NCBI GenBank assembly: GCA_963989245.1
Contig: OZ022340.1
Location: 44,462,025 to 44,526,024, forward strand
Length of the DNA: 64,000 nt
Origin: Nansenia antarctica
Taxonomy: Eukaryota > Chordata > Actinopteri > Argentiniformes > Microstomatidae
Direction of reading: 5' to 3'
Shown here: one piece after another, positions 11,265-21,690 of the stretch
How positions within the stretch are numbered: the stretch's first letter is position 1
Layout: the number at the start of each line of letters is the position of its first letter
Program-made: the position numbers and the translations under genes
The notes under the pieces: generated by a model
What the model saw: only the letters and a program-made list of their open reading frames with translations
Database searches by the model: none
What the model was told of the DNA's origin: nothing

Positions 11265-13298
11265 ATGCAGTCGGCATTTTCGGGCCACATGGCCATACAG
11301 CCATTCGACACAGAAACCGATCCCAGTTCGCTTGGAACGCGATGGAACAAATGGATCAACCGATTTGAAAACTACACCGTAGCCACAAACATTACTCAAG
11401 AAATAAGGAAAAGGGCACTGCTGCTTCACTTAGCTGGAGAGAGAGTCCATGATATCTACGACACGCTGGCTGACGACAGTGATGACTATGAAAACACAAA
11501 GACGAAGCTCCACGGATATTTCTCACCGAAAAAGAACACACACTACCTTGTGTACAAGTTCAGACAAGCCATACAGCTTCCCGGTGAGTCTTTAGACACA
11601 TTTCATACCAGACTGAGGATGCTAGCTAAAGATTGTGAATTTGCAGATGCAGACAGAGAAATAGTCGCGCAAATAATACAGAGCTGTACCTCATCACGGC
11701 TGCGCAGGAGAGCGCTCAGAGAGCCAAACATGACTTTGACTAATATGTTAGACCTAGGGAGAATGTTAGAGATCTCTGAACAACAGGCAGAAAGCATAGA
11801 AGAGAAGGCTGTCACCGCAATCAATGCACTGCATCTCAAGGGCGCCAAACAGCAACATGCAGCATACAGGCACAAAGAGAAGAGCTTGCAATGTAGAAAC
11901 TGTGGAGGAAATTATCCACACGAGGGTGACTGTCCAGCCAGAGGGAAGGACTGCAGGGCCTGTGGAAAGCCTAACCACTATGCCAAACACTGCCGTGGTC
12001 AGAAATTTGCACATCAAAGCCAAGAGGAAGACACAGCTCACTACAAGCAGCGGAGCACTAAGAAAGTGAACCAGGTGACAGCATGCTCCGAGACCAAATC
12101 AAGAGACTCATCAAGTGGAGACGAAAGGTATGTGTATGTAATCAACAGCACAAGTATACAGCAACCCCAGACCAACATCAAGCTGAATGGTGTCAGTGTT
12201 AAAATACTGATTGATTCAGGAGCAGCTGTCAACATAATTAATGAAGATGTGTTAAACACACTTGACCCAAAGCCTATGCTCAGCACAGCCATGATCAAAA
12301 TATTTCCATATGGGTCCAACAACGCTCTACCTATCATTGGTAAATTTGCATGCAAAGTACAGGCTACTAACAAGCGGACAGAGAGTGTGTTCTACGTTCT
12401 CAGAGGCGACGCCGGACAATCTCTGCTCAGCTACGCAACTGCCAGTGAACTAGGGCTGATCCAGATCATCAATATGGTGAACACGCCGCCAGTGATGCCA
12501 CCCAGTGGGCGTACTGTCGCAGATGAGCTCGTGCAGAGCTACCCAGAGCTTTTCACCGGAATCGGAAAGCTGAAAGACTTCCAGGTGAAACTGCATATAG
12601 ACCCCGACATCCAACCGACGTGCCAGCCGCACAGACGGGTCCCTTTCCATGTCCGTCAGAAGGTCGAGGCGGAGCTTCAGAAGCTGGAGAACGACGGTAT
12701 CATTGAAACTATATCTGGACCAACACCCTGGGTTTCCCCGATCGTCACACCACCGAAGCCAAAAGACCCTGATAAAGTCCGAATCTGCGTTGATATGCGT
12801 CAGGCGAACACAGCAATTCAGCGAGAACGACATATCACCCCAACAATGGACGATGTAATACACGAGCTGAACGGTGCCAAGGTATTCTCGAAGTTGGACC
12901 TCACAGCAGGCTACCACCAGCTCGAGCTGCATCCAGAGAGTCGTTACATCACAACGTTCACAACACACCTCGGGCTAAGAAGATACAAACGCCTGAACTT
13001 CGGTATATCATCCGCCGCTGAAGTGTTCCAGAACGCCATCTGCCAGACGCTGCAAGGTATACCGGGCGTGAAGAACCTCAGCGATGACATCATCATCTAT
13101 GGCGTCTCTCAGGAAGCACACGACGACACTCTGAGAGCAGTGTTTAAAAGACTGAAAGACAGTGGTTTGACACTCAATCGCAACAAATGCGAATTCAACA
13201 AGCAGCTTTGGGTTCATTTTTTCTGCCGACGGGATTTCTGCAGATCCAAAGAAGGTGTCAGCCATTCACGACGCCAGCGACCCCAAAGATCCAGGTGA
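11265..13298 (+). CDS. gypsy gag-protease-reverse transcriptase ORF
   Basis: The gag part (residues 1 to about 200) has the capsid-like segment ending before two CCHC zinc knuckles (CRNCGGNYPHEGDC and CRACGKPNHYAKHC, about residues 209-245). The protease active site is LIDSGAAVNII (about 316). The reverse transcriptase follows (VSPIVTPPKPKDPDKVRICV, FSKLDLTAGYHQL, about 470-650) with a catalytic box LSDDIIIYG, in which the usual Tyr of YxDD is replaced as in this lineage. The true protein should continue into the 13255-15261 frame. A one-base shift in the T run near 13217-13223 leads instead to about 25 spurious residues and a stop. Confidence 0.9.
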   Translation: MQSAFSGHMAIQPFDTETDPSSLGTRWNKWINRFENYTVATNITQEIRKRALLLHLAGERVHDIYDTLADDSDDYENTKTKLHGYFSPKKNTHYLVYKFRQAIQLPGESLDTFHTRLRMLAKDCEFADADREIVAQIIQSCTSSRLRRRALREPNMTLTNMLDLGRMLEISEQQAESIEEKAVTAINALHLKGAKQQHAAYRHKEKSLQCRNCGGNYPHEGDCPARGKDCRACGKPNHYAKHCRGQKFAHQSQEEDTAHYKQRSTKKVNQVTACSETKSRDSSSGDERYVYVINSTSIQQPQTNIKLNGVSVKILIDSGAAVNIINEDVLNTLDPKPMLSTAMIKIFPYGSNNALPIIGKFACKVQATNKRTESVFYVLRGDAGQSLLSYATASELGLIQIINMVNTPPVMPPSGRTVADELVQSYPELFTGIGKLKDFQVKLHIDPDIQPTCQPHRRVPFHVRQKVEAELQKLENDGIIETISGPTPWVSPIVTPPKPKDPDKVRICVDMRQANTAIQRERHITPTMDDVIHELNGAKVFSKLDLTAGYHQLELHPESRYITTFTTHLGLRRYKRLNFGISSAAEVFQNAICQTLQGIPGVKNLSDDIIIYGVSQEAHDDTLRAVFKRLKDSGLTLNRNKCEFNKQLWVHFFCRRDFCRSKEGVSHSRRQRPQRSR

Positions 13299-15261
13299 GA
13301 TCAGAAGTCTTCTGGGCATGGCCAACTACTGCGCCAGGTTCATAAAGGACTACTCAACCATCACTGCACCGCTCCGTGGGCTCACGAAGAAGGACGCTCC
13401 GTGGCAGTGGGGCAGTGATCAAGCTACGGCACTCCAGACGCTCAAGGACAGCCTGACGAGCGACACAACAATGTCATATTTCGATCCCAGGAAGGAGACG
13501 GAGCTCATTGTTGATGGAAGTCCGGTGGGGCTAGGCGCCATCCTCTGTCAGAAAGGAGGAGGGGGAGAGAAGCGCATCATAGCCTACGCCAGCCGCGCAC
13601 TCAGTGATGTAGAAACGAGATACTCGCAAACAGAACGTGAGGCCCTAGCCATCATCTGGAGCTGCGAACATTTTCACCTGTATCTGTATGGACATCCATT
13701 CACCATGGTAACCGACCACAAACCATTGGAGATGATATGGAATAACCCGAGATCAAAACAACCTGCACGGATCGAGAGATGGGGCCTCAGACTACAGCCG
13801 TACAACTTCAGAGTGGAATATAGAAAAGGAGCTGACAATCCAGCTGACTACATGTCTAGACACCCTCTCCCGGTACAGTCGTCACAGAACACAAGAGCAT
13901 CCAAGGTTGCAGAGGAGTACGTTAACTTCGTAGCACTTCAAGCAACACCCAAGGCGATGACACTACAAGAGATACAGCGAGAGACATTGAAAGACACACT
14001 CCTGCAACAGGTCAGTGCACACATCAGAAATAACTCATGGCGTTTAATCACAGACCGCTCACCAGGTGCTGCTGCACTGAAACCATACAAGCTCGTCAGT
14101 GATGAACTCACAGTGTCCACAGGTAACGACATCATACTGCGAGGCACCAGGATTGTCATACCTGCAGCTCTACAGCAGAGGGCGCTGCAGATTGCTCATG
14201 AAAGCCACCAGGGCGTAGCTAAGACAAAGGCCCTACTCAGAGAAAAGGTATGGTTCCCTACCATAGACCAACAGGTAGAGACCATCACCAAGACCTGCCT
14301 CCCATGTCAAGTGAACACTCCAGTTACCCGGACCGAACCACTCAAAATGTCTGAGCTGCCAGACGCACCATGGCACAGTGTTAGTGCTGACTTTTATGGC
14401 CCACTCCCATCGGGAGAATACCTGTTAGTTATAGTCGATGACTACACACGATACCCAATTGTTGAGCCAATTCGATCTACCTCAGCAAACACAGTCATAC
14501 CAGTCATGGACAAAGTCTTCTCCATGTTTGGAATCCCAAGAATTGTTAAGACTGACAACGGACCTCCTTTCAACAGCAACCAGTTCGCTGAGTTTGCCAA
14601 CTACCTAGGGTTCAAGCACAGGAAGATAACACCTCTATGGCCACAAGCTAATGCCACAGCTGAGAGATTCATGCGCACCGTCGGGAAAGTACTCAGAATC
14701 GCCCAGATGCAGAGGATGCCATGGAAACAACAGCTGCACGTCTTCCTGCGTGAGTACAGGTCCACTCCCCACAGCACGACGAACACGTCACCTGCCGAGT
14801 TACTATTCCAACGGAAGATGACCACCAAGCTACCCTCAGCAGACACAATCACCATCCCTGCTGACGAAGAGATACGCAGAATCGACAGAGAGGCCAAGGC
14901 AAAGATGAAAGCTCTCTCAGATGCTCGACGACACGCTACGCCTTCTGACATCAAGCCAGGAGACACCGTCCTGTGTCGTCAACCAAAACAGAACAAGCTT
15001 ACTACGCCTTACAACGCAGAGCCGCTCACAGTAATCGATGTCAAAGGTTCCATGATAACAGCTGGAAGAAGTGGTTACACCACCACTAGGAACAGTTCAT
15101 TCTTTAAGAAGATTGTCCGAGACAACCCAGACACTCTAATGGACTTAAGTTCAGAGGTCAGTGAGGAAGTAGGCCCAGCTACGCCTCCACCCGCACCTCC
15201 GCCGAGGTATCCAGTTAGGGAGAACAGACAACCTCCCGCATACCTGCGTGACTTCGATTAA
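13255..15261 (+). CDS. gypsy RNase H-integrase ORF
   Basis: Continues the polyprotein after the frameshift. The end of RT (IRSLLGMANYCARFIKDYS) is followed by RNase H (LIVDGSPVGLGAILCQ, YASRALSDVE, TEREALAIIW, TDHKPL), then the integrase zinc domain (H...H in HESHQGVAKTKALL, CLPCQ) and the DDE core (SADFYGPLPSGEYLLVIVDD, KTDNGPPFNSNQF, PQANATAERFMRT). It ends in a Pro-rich tail and TAA. The first ATG lies inside the real coding region and is not a biological start. The integrase catalytic residues are all present. Confidence 0.9.
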   Translation: MSAIHDASDPKDPGEIRSLLGMANYCARFIKDYSTITAPLRGLTKKDAPWQWGSDQATALQTLKDSLTSDTTMSYFDPRKETELIVDGSPVGLGAILCQKGGGGEKRIIAYASRALSDVETRYSQTEREALAIIWSCEHFHLYLYGHPFTMVTDHKPLEMIWNNPRSKQPARIERWGLRLQPYNFRVEYRKGADNPADYMSRHPLPVQSSQNTRASKVAEEYVNFVALQATPKAMTLQEIQRETLKDTLLQQVSAHIRNNSWRLITDRSPGAAALKPYKLVSDELTVSTGNDIILRGTRIVIPAALQQRALQIAHESHQGVAKTKALLREKVWFPTIDQQVETITKTCLPCQVNTPVTRTEPLKMSELPDAPWHSVSADFYGPLPSGEYLLVIVDDYTRYPIVEPIRSTSANTVIPVMDKVFSMFGIPRIVKTDNGPPFNSNQFAEFANYLGFKHRKITPLWPQANATAERFMRTVGKVLRIAQMQRMPWKQQLHVFLREYRSTPHSTTNTSPAELLFQRKMTTKLPSADTITIPADEEIRRIDREAKAKMKALSDARRHATPSDIKPGDTVLCRQPKQNKLTTPYNAEPLTVIDVKGSMITAGRSGYTTTRNSSFFKKIVRDNPDTLMDLSSEVSEEVGPATPPPAPPPRYPVRENRQPPAYLRDFD

Positions 15262-15374
15262 AGAGCAGGAGTACCAAAGGACTGTTAACATGTTCTTCCG
15301 AGTTAACAATGTTCCAAGTTAATGGACTGTTTGAATGTTATGCACTTTATCATTTATTAAAAAAAAAGGAGTGA

Positions 15375-15576
15375 TGTAATGTTTAGACCACCTACTGCCA
15401 CCCGGTGGTAGACTCGATACACTGTCAAGAGTCAAGACCCGGTCATGCGCAGTCGGGAGTCAGTCAATGCAGATGCTGTAATGCGTGCACGTCGAATAAG
15501 TAAAGAGTCCAATTGATATCCAGTGTGTGTCTCATCATTTATACATTATATTCTTGCTACACGTCAGAATATCACA
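15375..15576 (+). repeat. 3' LTR of the gypsy element at 10923-15576
   Basis: 202 bp, apparently identical to the 5' LTR and followed by the TSD copy gatac. Identity between LTRs implies few generations since insertion. Confidence 0.92.
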
Positions 15577-17157
15577 GATACGTAACAGCGTTTTGTGACA
15601 GAACTTTCACACTTTTATTCATAAAATTCACCCCGTCTGTGTTACGAAGCACTTACTTCGAACTTTCGGACATGTTTGTTATCGCATAACCAGTCGTTCA
15701 GAATGCTCTGAGTATTTCCCCTACAATTGCCTTGGGGTGGGCGGGCCAGACCTACCTCCACACTTCGCTTCGTGCTGTGCCAGCGCTGGAGAATGTTTTG
15801 TTTTTGTTTTGTTTTTGCGTGAGTGTGCGCGTGCGACGCGAGAGAGTTTTTGCAGGGTGAAAGCTCTGCAGAAGAAAGTAAGCAAGTTGAAACGTTAGCA
15901 AATATAAATTACTGTGTTCTGACAGAGAAAGTTGGTTCAAATTAGTCGTTATTATTGTGACTAGAAAGTGTCTGATTATAGTTTCATGGTGTGAATAATA
16001 GTGTCAAAGAACTAGCAAGCGAGCTAGCTAGCTCAGAGGTGATTAGATGAGCTAAGGCCCTTGCACACATGACAGCTAAAGAGCTAACTGGATGCACTTC
16101 ATTATTTTACTTAAAGTAGATGTACAATCTTTCTTATTCTGCTAGAATTGGGCTTTATGGTAATACCATAATGGTATATTTACAGTATAAATAGAAGCAT
16201 TGGAACACACATTATAGTAGAAGCATTGGAACAAACCCTCATTGGAATTGTCTGGTTTTTGTAGTTGGACATACGATTTTCTTACAGGTGAGAGAGTAAG
16301 TAAAGACAGTATCTGACTGCATTGCCCACAGCAACCCAATATTCAATTAGAATGATGTTATGATTTGATATGAATTCAATGTATACCTCTTATTAAATGA
16401 TAAATACTCCGGTTGTTATATTTGCCTTTTGCTTGACAGCAAAAGAGGGAGAGAGGAGGATAGAGAGGGTGAGAATGAGAGGGAGCAGGATGGTGTCGGC
16501 ACACCAGAGAGAGAGCAAGAACCAGGTGAGAAAGTGGACATGTAGTCAAGACCACATAAGTAGCCTTGAGAACCGATGGTTCTCGAGCCTAACGGCCCTT
16601 AAGGGGCAGGAGCCTATCTCCTGTTTCTGTAGCGTGAGGCAGCTTGATGTACAAGTACAGTCCATGCCACCCCCCCAAGGCAGCAAAGACTGGTGTAGAT
16701 GCATACTGTATGCATAAGTGAGTGTGGTGGTGCTTATGGGGTGTCGCTACGGGACAGGTGTTGCTCTGACTGGGAGGGCAAAATCACAGTATACCCACTA
16801 GAAAAAAATAGACTACACCACTGGCTACCTGTGTGTAATGAGTCTGACAATGTCATGATGCTAGCTGGTGAAATCATAAACCATTTGCTTACGTAATTTT
16901 TCGTTTGTTTACATAGTCTGAAACTACAGATGGTAAGCTTTCAAATGATGCGTCTTACATTGAAATCGGAAAAAAATTCAAGACGACACGAGTATTTGAA
17001 TGTTTGTTTGTATCAATGTTTTGCTCAAGAATGGTGACTGCTAAAAACGCTGCTTGTATTGTAACGTCCCCACTGTAACGTATTGTACAGTATTGTAACC
17101 TCCTCACTTGGACAGTGGTTGAAATAATGACAGATAGCTTCTCTCATGTAATCTGTG

Positions 17158-17977
17158 CGTTTATGAATGAATGAATGAATGAATGGTCTTTATTGTCATT
17201 GCTATAGTACAGGTACCAAACAATGACATTTAGGAGGGGTGGCTCCCCTGGTGTTAGGAAAGAAAAAAAAAAAAACTTAAAAAAAAAACACAAGAAGGGA
17301 AGGAGCTGGTTTACATAAATAAAGGCTATGTACACTATCCACTATACTATACTGTACAGATAGACGACTAGGGTTGTCATATTGCACATAGTGTTATTGC
17401 ACATTCATTTAAAGTGTCGCAGTTTGCAGGCTTGAAATGTACATATTTGTGCCTCAGCACTACACCTGATTTTTTCAGTCCAGCAGCTGCCATCAATCCG
17501 TCCAGACTGTCCAGGGCCCAGAACCTAGGTCTTTGCTGTGTTCAGGGCCTGGATGGCCCTGGGGTAGAAGCTGTTCTTCAGTCTGTTTGTCCTTGCGGCC
17601 ATGGTCCTGTACCGCCTTTTCGAGGGCAGCCGGGTAAAGTGTTCGTACCCAGGGTGGGTTGGGTCCCTGGAGATCTTGGAGGCCTTCCTGAGACAGCGTG
17701 TGTTGTACAGCTCTTCCAGAGAGGGGAGGGGGGCGCCGGTGATCTTCTGGGCTGTTCTCACGACTCTCTGTAGCGCATTTCTCTCCGCGGTTGTGCAGCT
17801 GGAGAACCAGTTGCAGATGCCGTAGGTGAGGATGCTCTCCACTGCGCCGCGGTAGAAGGTCACCAGTATCTCCTGCTTGCTGTGTTCCTTCCTGAGGACT
17901 CTCAGGATGTAGAGCCGCTGTTGTGCCTTCTTGATGGTGGCTGTTGTGTTGTCCTTCCAGGACAGGTCATCCTGCAT
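17158..17977 (-). mobile_element. 5'-truncated copy of the L2-like LINE found complete at 58859-61929
   Basis: The minus-strand ORF 17525-17977 (150 codons) repeats the last 150 residues of the LINE at 58926-61574 with only a few differences (KEHSKQ for KEHNKQ, VTFYRG for VAFYRG). The 3' UTR and (ATTC)n tail, read on plus as gaatgaatgaatgaatgaat, also match. The segment covers the C-terminal region after the reverse transcriptase (TYGICNWFSSCTTAERNALQ). It was truncated on arrival, as is usual for LINEs. Confidence 0.92.
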
Positions 17978-18492
17978 GTTTAATTGTAAACTATCTCATA
18001 CACAACTTTCTTAGTTCACCGGGGGGCCGTTCCACTAAAGGTGGATCAGTATATCGGCGATTGAAATAAATCAGGCGATCAGGCAACTCGGGATTGGAAT
18101 TCAAGCCTCAGGTGATTCCTCGAACGAGGATCAGGCTTGTGTCATGAGTGTTCACAGAACACCGGCTTACAAATCCTCGATATGGGCGCGTGCACGCAGA
18201 CATAAAGAGCCCCGAAGAGTCGATCTGTCGAAATGAAGATACTCCACTCTGCAGGGGTTCTACATTTGCGCAGCATTCCGAATTATTGATCTTTATGAAG
18301 ACGGGAAAATAAGATGTAAAATAGTGCAATACTGCCGCAATTAACAAGGCGAGGGAAATGGTTTGGCAAGAAATTGCTGACTGGAAAATGCGTAGGTCAT
18401 ACTAGCCCCAGTTATTGTTATATGTTCATATTTTAATAAATGAATTTTACTACTGTGGTGATATCAGCAGCAGGCTACAAACCGTCATAACA

Positions 18493-18575
18493 CCACAATG
18501 GCCTAGTGGTATTTACCGCTGCCATAGTATCTATTCGTAATTTTTAGACGGTGGTTCGAATCCCTCTTCGGACAC
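18493..18575 (+). other. tRNA-like sequence (A and B boxes)
   Basis: TGGCCTAGTGG matches the A-box consensus, and GGTTCGAATCC, 56 bases later, is a perfect B box. The spacing is slightly long for a plain tRNA, the acceptor stem does not pair well, and no T run follows directly. Probably a SINE head or a decayed tRNA, not a working tRNA gene. Confidence 0.5.
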
Positions 18576-18756
18576 ACTTTTTACTGCATTTCGTTGTCTG
18601 AATCTAATCTAAAATCTCATCTAAAAAAGTATGTAGGCTATAAAATTATGGTGCAGGCTAATTTACAAGAACTGACACGATTACAATGGTGTTTAAGCCT
18701 TTGCATGAAATCTTCGGTTAAATGTAAAAAAAAAAAAAAAAAAAAACTTACTCAAG

Positions 18757-18818
18757 TCTCGAACTCGCAACCTTCAGAACTCTAGCTGGCTGCCTTAACC
18801 ACTGCGCCAGCCAGACCG
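18757..18818 (-). other. tRNA-like sequence on the minus strand
   Basis: Read on minus: tggcgcagtggttaaggcag (A box) then ggttgcgagttcgagac (B-box-like), followed after about 10 bases by a T run (the plus-strand poly-A at 18726-18746), which could terminate RNA polymerase III. The T-arm is imperfect. It faces the plus-strand tRNA-like segment at 18493. Confidence 0.45.
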
Positions 18819-20403
18819 CTGTGTCAAAAGCAATGCAAGTTGATAGACATACCTATTTTTAATTTTTTACACTTTTTAATTTATTTATTTATCCATCGAT
18901 CTATCTATCACAGTTTCAAAATATCAGGTTATCTATCACACAATCAAACTATCTATCTATCGATCGATCACACTTTCAAATTATCAAATTATCTATCTAT
19001 CACACAGTCAAACTATCTAATCTATCTATCTCGTGTGAAGTGGGAACTAATATTTCCTAAAAGACACTTGAGGAACTGTCGTTCGGGATGTAGTTTCCGC
19101 CTGTGAGCCTTTTTTGACGCACGTATTACTTTAGCCAGTCTTTTAGCCTGCTCGCGACCAGGCTAATTATATCTGACTCAGAAGGAGCTCAACCAAGCAG
19201 CGAATTATTTGAGCCACATTGATGGAACCGAACGCAAGCTAACATTATCGAGGCTTAGAACTTTATCGAGGCTTAGAAGATAATCCACCTTAGTGGAATG
19301 GGCCCCGGAGCTCTCTCTCCCAACGGTCTCAACAACACACCCAGCACCCGCCCCGCCCCCGTGACCTCCACCAATCACAGGGGTGCATTGGCACACAACA
19401 CAGTAACAGTGCGAACATGAACATGAACTCAAGCATTAATGAACATTAATGAACAGGGTTGCTACACTATGTTTACAAGCCAGGTATCACTTACCGGTAG
19501 CCTCTGGCAACAGTGAATCCAACCCACAGATTATAAGTATTTAGTGATCGTTAAACTGTTGTATATTATATCGAGTGGTACTTTAAAACTTCCAAGTTGC
19601 CTGTTATGAAAAAAAACGAAAAGCAGATATTGTTGACACCCCTTCGATTCTGGGACTGGTTTCTGGTCTCACCAGCAGCGTCACTAGGCTACACTTTTAA
19701 AAAGGGTGCTATAATTGATTTGCCATTTGTAAGAGAAGATAAATAGAATAAAAACATGAAGGCACTAAAACTTGAAATCAGACAGTAATTCTTTTTTTTT
19801 TACAATGCTGAATGCTGCAGTTTAGTATTGTTTTAACTTTAAACCAGTTGGTCACTGAGTACTGCAGAGTACTGTTTTTGTTGCTTGAATAAAGGCTGGC
19901 AGTCTTTAATAGCCAACTGTTGTTGTGGACTATATACTGGGGAAGTATTTGTTATTATTCAGGAGTAAAACAATAAATACAAATATCGGATTGATATCGG
20001 TATCGCAGATACCTGAAGTCCAGGTATCGGTATCGGTAGTGAAAAAATGGGATCGGGACATCCCTACTTATCAGTCTTATCCACTATATCTAATTCAGCA
20101 CTAAAGCCTGAAGTTTGAGCACAGTGTGTGTCCCCTTGCTACCTCTGCTGATATAAAAGAGAATTGCAGCCGAATTCCAAGGCAAATACACAGTCACACA
20201 CAGAAATACTGCAAAATCGCTTTATACTAACTCGATTTTGAAAATGTAAAGATGCTGGGTGGTAGAACGCACATATCTAGGAAAAGTCATGAAAGGAGGG
20301 TCCTGACATTTGATCGAGTGCAAAGGTAGAATTGTTTTTGTACTCACTGGTGCCCGATGACACCTCACGGCTTTCCTAGTGTTAAGATCCGGTGACTGGG
20401 AAT

Positions 20404-20604
20404 AGGGTTGCAAAGGGTTGGAAACTTTCTGGTCAATTTCCAGATTCTTTCCGTGAGATGTTCATTTTGGGAATTTTGCTTAAATTCATCAAAATGTTTT
20501 AGCTTATAACAATGAACCTTTTTGTGGGATACACATAAGGCAGTTCTAGATGTCGTGGCATATTTTGGTTAAACTATCCCCAATTTAATAGAATTGCAAC
20601 CCTC
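20404..20604. mobile_element. 200-bp MITE inside the Tc1 remnant
   Basis: Begins agggttgcaaagggttggaa and ends gaattgcaaccct, which are inverted at the tips. Gggttgcaa...ggaaactttc repeats are common in fish genomes. Flanking Tc1 sequence resumes at ctgcatgtacagcaacaat. No clear TSD was found. Confidence 0.55.
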
Positions 20605-21023
20605 TGCATGTACAGCAACAATACTCAAATAGGCTGTGGCGTTCAAGCAATGATTGATGGGTATTAACAGGCCCAAAGTGTGCCAAGAAAACATTCCCCA
20701 CACCATTACACACCCTGAATGAATGAGAAGGTGTATGGGTGTTCCTAATAAAGTGTTCAGTGAGTGTACTATCTTAACACCTAATAGCTAGAGTGATTGA
20801 TTGAAGTCATGTGTGAGGTTTCCTGGCTGAAGAAAACTGATCAAAATGGCTGGCTTGACGATGCTCAATATCTTTTACCTCTGTTAGACTAGATTGAGTC
20901 ACCTTTATCACCTGTCTGTATCAGTGTCTGTGTTTACCCCATTTACTGTATATTCACAAGTGAGACATAATGGACAGACTTAATAAACTCAATCATCCAC
21001 CTGAGTCTATTTTGTGTCTATAC

Positions 21024-21161
21024 GGTTATTGGGCTCTGTATGTGTTGACTGTGACAGCTGTCTATATGTGGTTATTGGGCTCTGTATGTGTTGACTGTGA
21101 CAGCTGTCTATATGTGGTTATTGGGCACTGTATGTGTTGACTGTGACAGCTGGGCAGTGAC
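21024..21161. repeat. 46-bp tandem repeat, three copies
   Basis: Units beginning ggttattgggctctgtatgt start at 21024, 21070 and 21116, each 46 bases, with one c/a difference in the last. Non-coding. The flanks 20770-21020 and 21170-21280 show nothing recognisable; 21290-21400 is (CA)-rich. Confidence 0.9.
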
Positions 21162-21419
21162 ATGCACAGATGAGTTTCTTAACTAGGATTTGAGCAAGCA
21201 ACCTGAAGGATTATCTGTCTACCTGCATAACAGACTTATGAAATTTGGTACATCGTCCTGTTAGATCTTATGGGGTTTTCTAGAAACATATATGCTTATG
21301 TCACTCAGACATACACATAACACATACACACACACACACTCTATTCTCATGTCACTCAGACACACACATAACACATACCCACACACTTAGACACACACAT
21401 TCTGTTCCTTCCAGGTCAG

Positions 21420-21690
21420 CCTGCTCTTCAGGGGTAGCAATAACGCCACAATATGCAGACTCGAGAGGTTGTTATCTTAAAGACCTTGGGGGTTAGGCGC
21501 CAGGGCACAGACAGAGGGTGGTCGAGAGAGTATTTAAGCCTGTCCGTATGTCATAATGATGTCGTTGAATGTCGTGGAATGGTCGTGGAATGCCGAATGC
21601 TGGTTACCGTGCTGATGAACCATTCGCTGACTGTCTTAATAAATCAAGTACAGAGATTCCGACCGTGTTGAACATTCTATTTTCTTGTCA
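21420..21690 (+). repeat. Possible solo LTR
   Basis: The layout is LTR-like: a TATA-type box (gagagtatttaagcctg, 21520-21540) is followed about 110 bases later by taataaatcaag (21638-21650), a polyadenylation-type signal. No internal coding is next to it. No TSD or partner LTR was found, so this is weak. Confidence 0.28.

Larger units (their letters stand above)
10923..15576 (+). mobile_element. Ty3/gypsy retrotransposon, full length, one frameshift
   Basis: Two 202-bp LTRs (10923-11124 and 15375-15576) begin TGTAATG and end ATCACA. They look identical by eye. The 5-bp TSD GATAC is at 10918-10922 and 15577-15581. A purine-rich tract (aaaaaaaggagtga) precedes the right LTR, and a candidate primer site tggcgacgaggattc follows the left one. 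Coding is gag-protease-RT-RNase H-integrase, the Ty3/gypsy order. Similar fish ORFs are often labelled K02A2.6-like. One frameshift near 13217 is the only defect seen, so it inserted recently. Confidence 0.92.
10826..16823. mobile_element. Non-autonomous hAT element carrying a gypsy insertion
   Basis: Left end cagtggtgtagtctac and right end tagactacaccactg are inverted copies, and the inner motif tatacccacta occurs at both ends. TSD GCTACCTG is present at 10818-10825 and 16824-16831. Without the gypsy element it is only about 1.3 kb. No transposase was seen in 15577-16823, which is otherwise unremarkable non-coding DNA. Confidence 0.9.
18019..19310. mobile_element. Non-autonomous TIR element with internal tRNA-like segments
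   Basis: Left end ccggggggccgttccactaa aggtggat and right end atccaccttagtggaatggg ccccgg are inverted copies of about 28 bases. GGGCC-type ends with a ttccact motif are seen in PIF/Harbinger-like elements, but I could not fix a 3-bp TSD, so the superfamily is open. It contains no transposase. Inside are two tRNA-like segments in opposite orientation, a poly(A) run at 18726-18746, and an (ATCT)n-rich region at 18890-19030. Confidence 0.6.
10655..20066. mobile_element. hAT element with tagggatgtcccgatc ends, non-autonomous, nested
   Basis: Left end tagggatgtcccgatccgat and right end gatcgggacatcccta are inverted repeats, flanked by the 8-bp TSD CTTATCAG at 10647-10654 and 20067-20074. The subterminal regions are rich in gatatcggtatcg-type repeats, a common feature of this hAT group in fish. 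No transposase remains. It contains a second hAT (10826-16823), a truncated L2-like LINE (17158-17977) and a further TIR element (18019-19310). The stretches 16832-17157 and 19320-19980 show nothing else recognisable. Confidence 0.9.
4755..20391. mobile_element. piggyBac-type element, non-autonomous, with nested insertions
   Basis: TTAA at 4751-4754 and 20392-20395 flanks ends CACTAGAACAGC (left) and, reverse-complemented, CACTAGGAAAGC (right). TTAA targets and CACTAG-type ends match piggyBac. A subterminal gaggtgtc motif is present at both ends. No piggyBac transposase was found in the parts not explained by other insertions (4755-8850, 10170-10640, 20080-20391), so it depends on a transposase from elsewhere. 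Its own sequence is rich in internally repeated blocks, for example 5030-5120 resembling 5375-5480 and 6310-6370 resembling 10320-10370. Confidence 0.8.
4519..20766 (-). mobile_element. Tc1-like transposon split by a 15.6-kb nested block
   Basis: Terminal inverted repeats cactcacccaacactattag (left) and ctaataaagtgttcagtgag (right end, read to cactcac...) are flanked by TA at 4517-4518 and 20767-20768, the Tc1/mariner target. The minus-strand transposase C-terminus is at 4535-4745 (STWT-like SSWTRISKERFQHL, SMPRRIEAV). The right part carries VMVWGMFSWHTLGLL at about 20615-20700. The piggyBac sits in the SPDLN...EHLW catalytic block: bases on each side join through one TTAA and keep the codons. 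The N-terminal half of the transposase is deleted, so the copy was already defective. Confidence 0.85.

Noticed and set aside
18493..18575. A functional tRNA gene
   Set aside because: A and B boxes are perfect but the acceptor stem and spacing do not fit a standard tRNA; a SINE or pseudogene is more likely.
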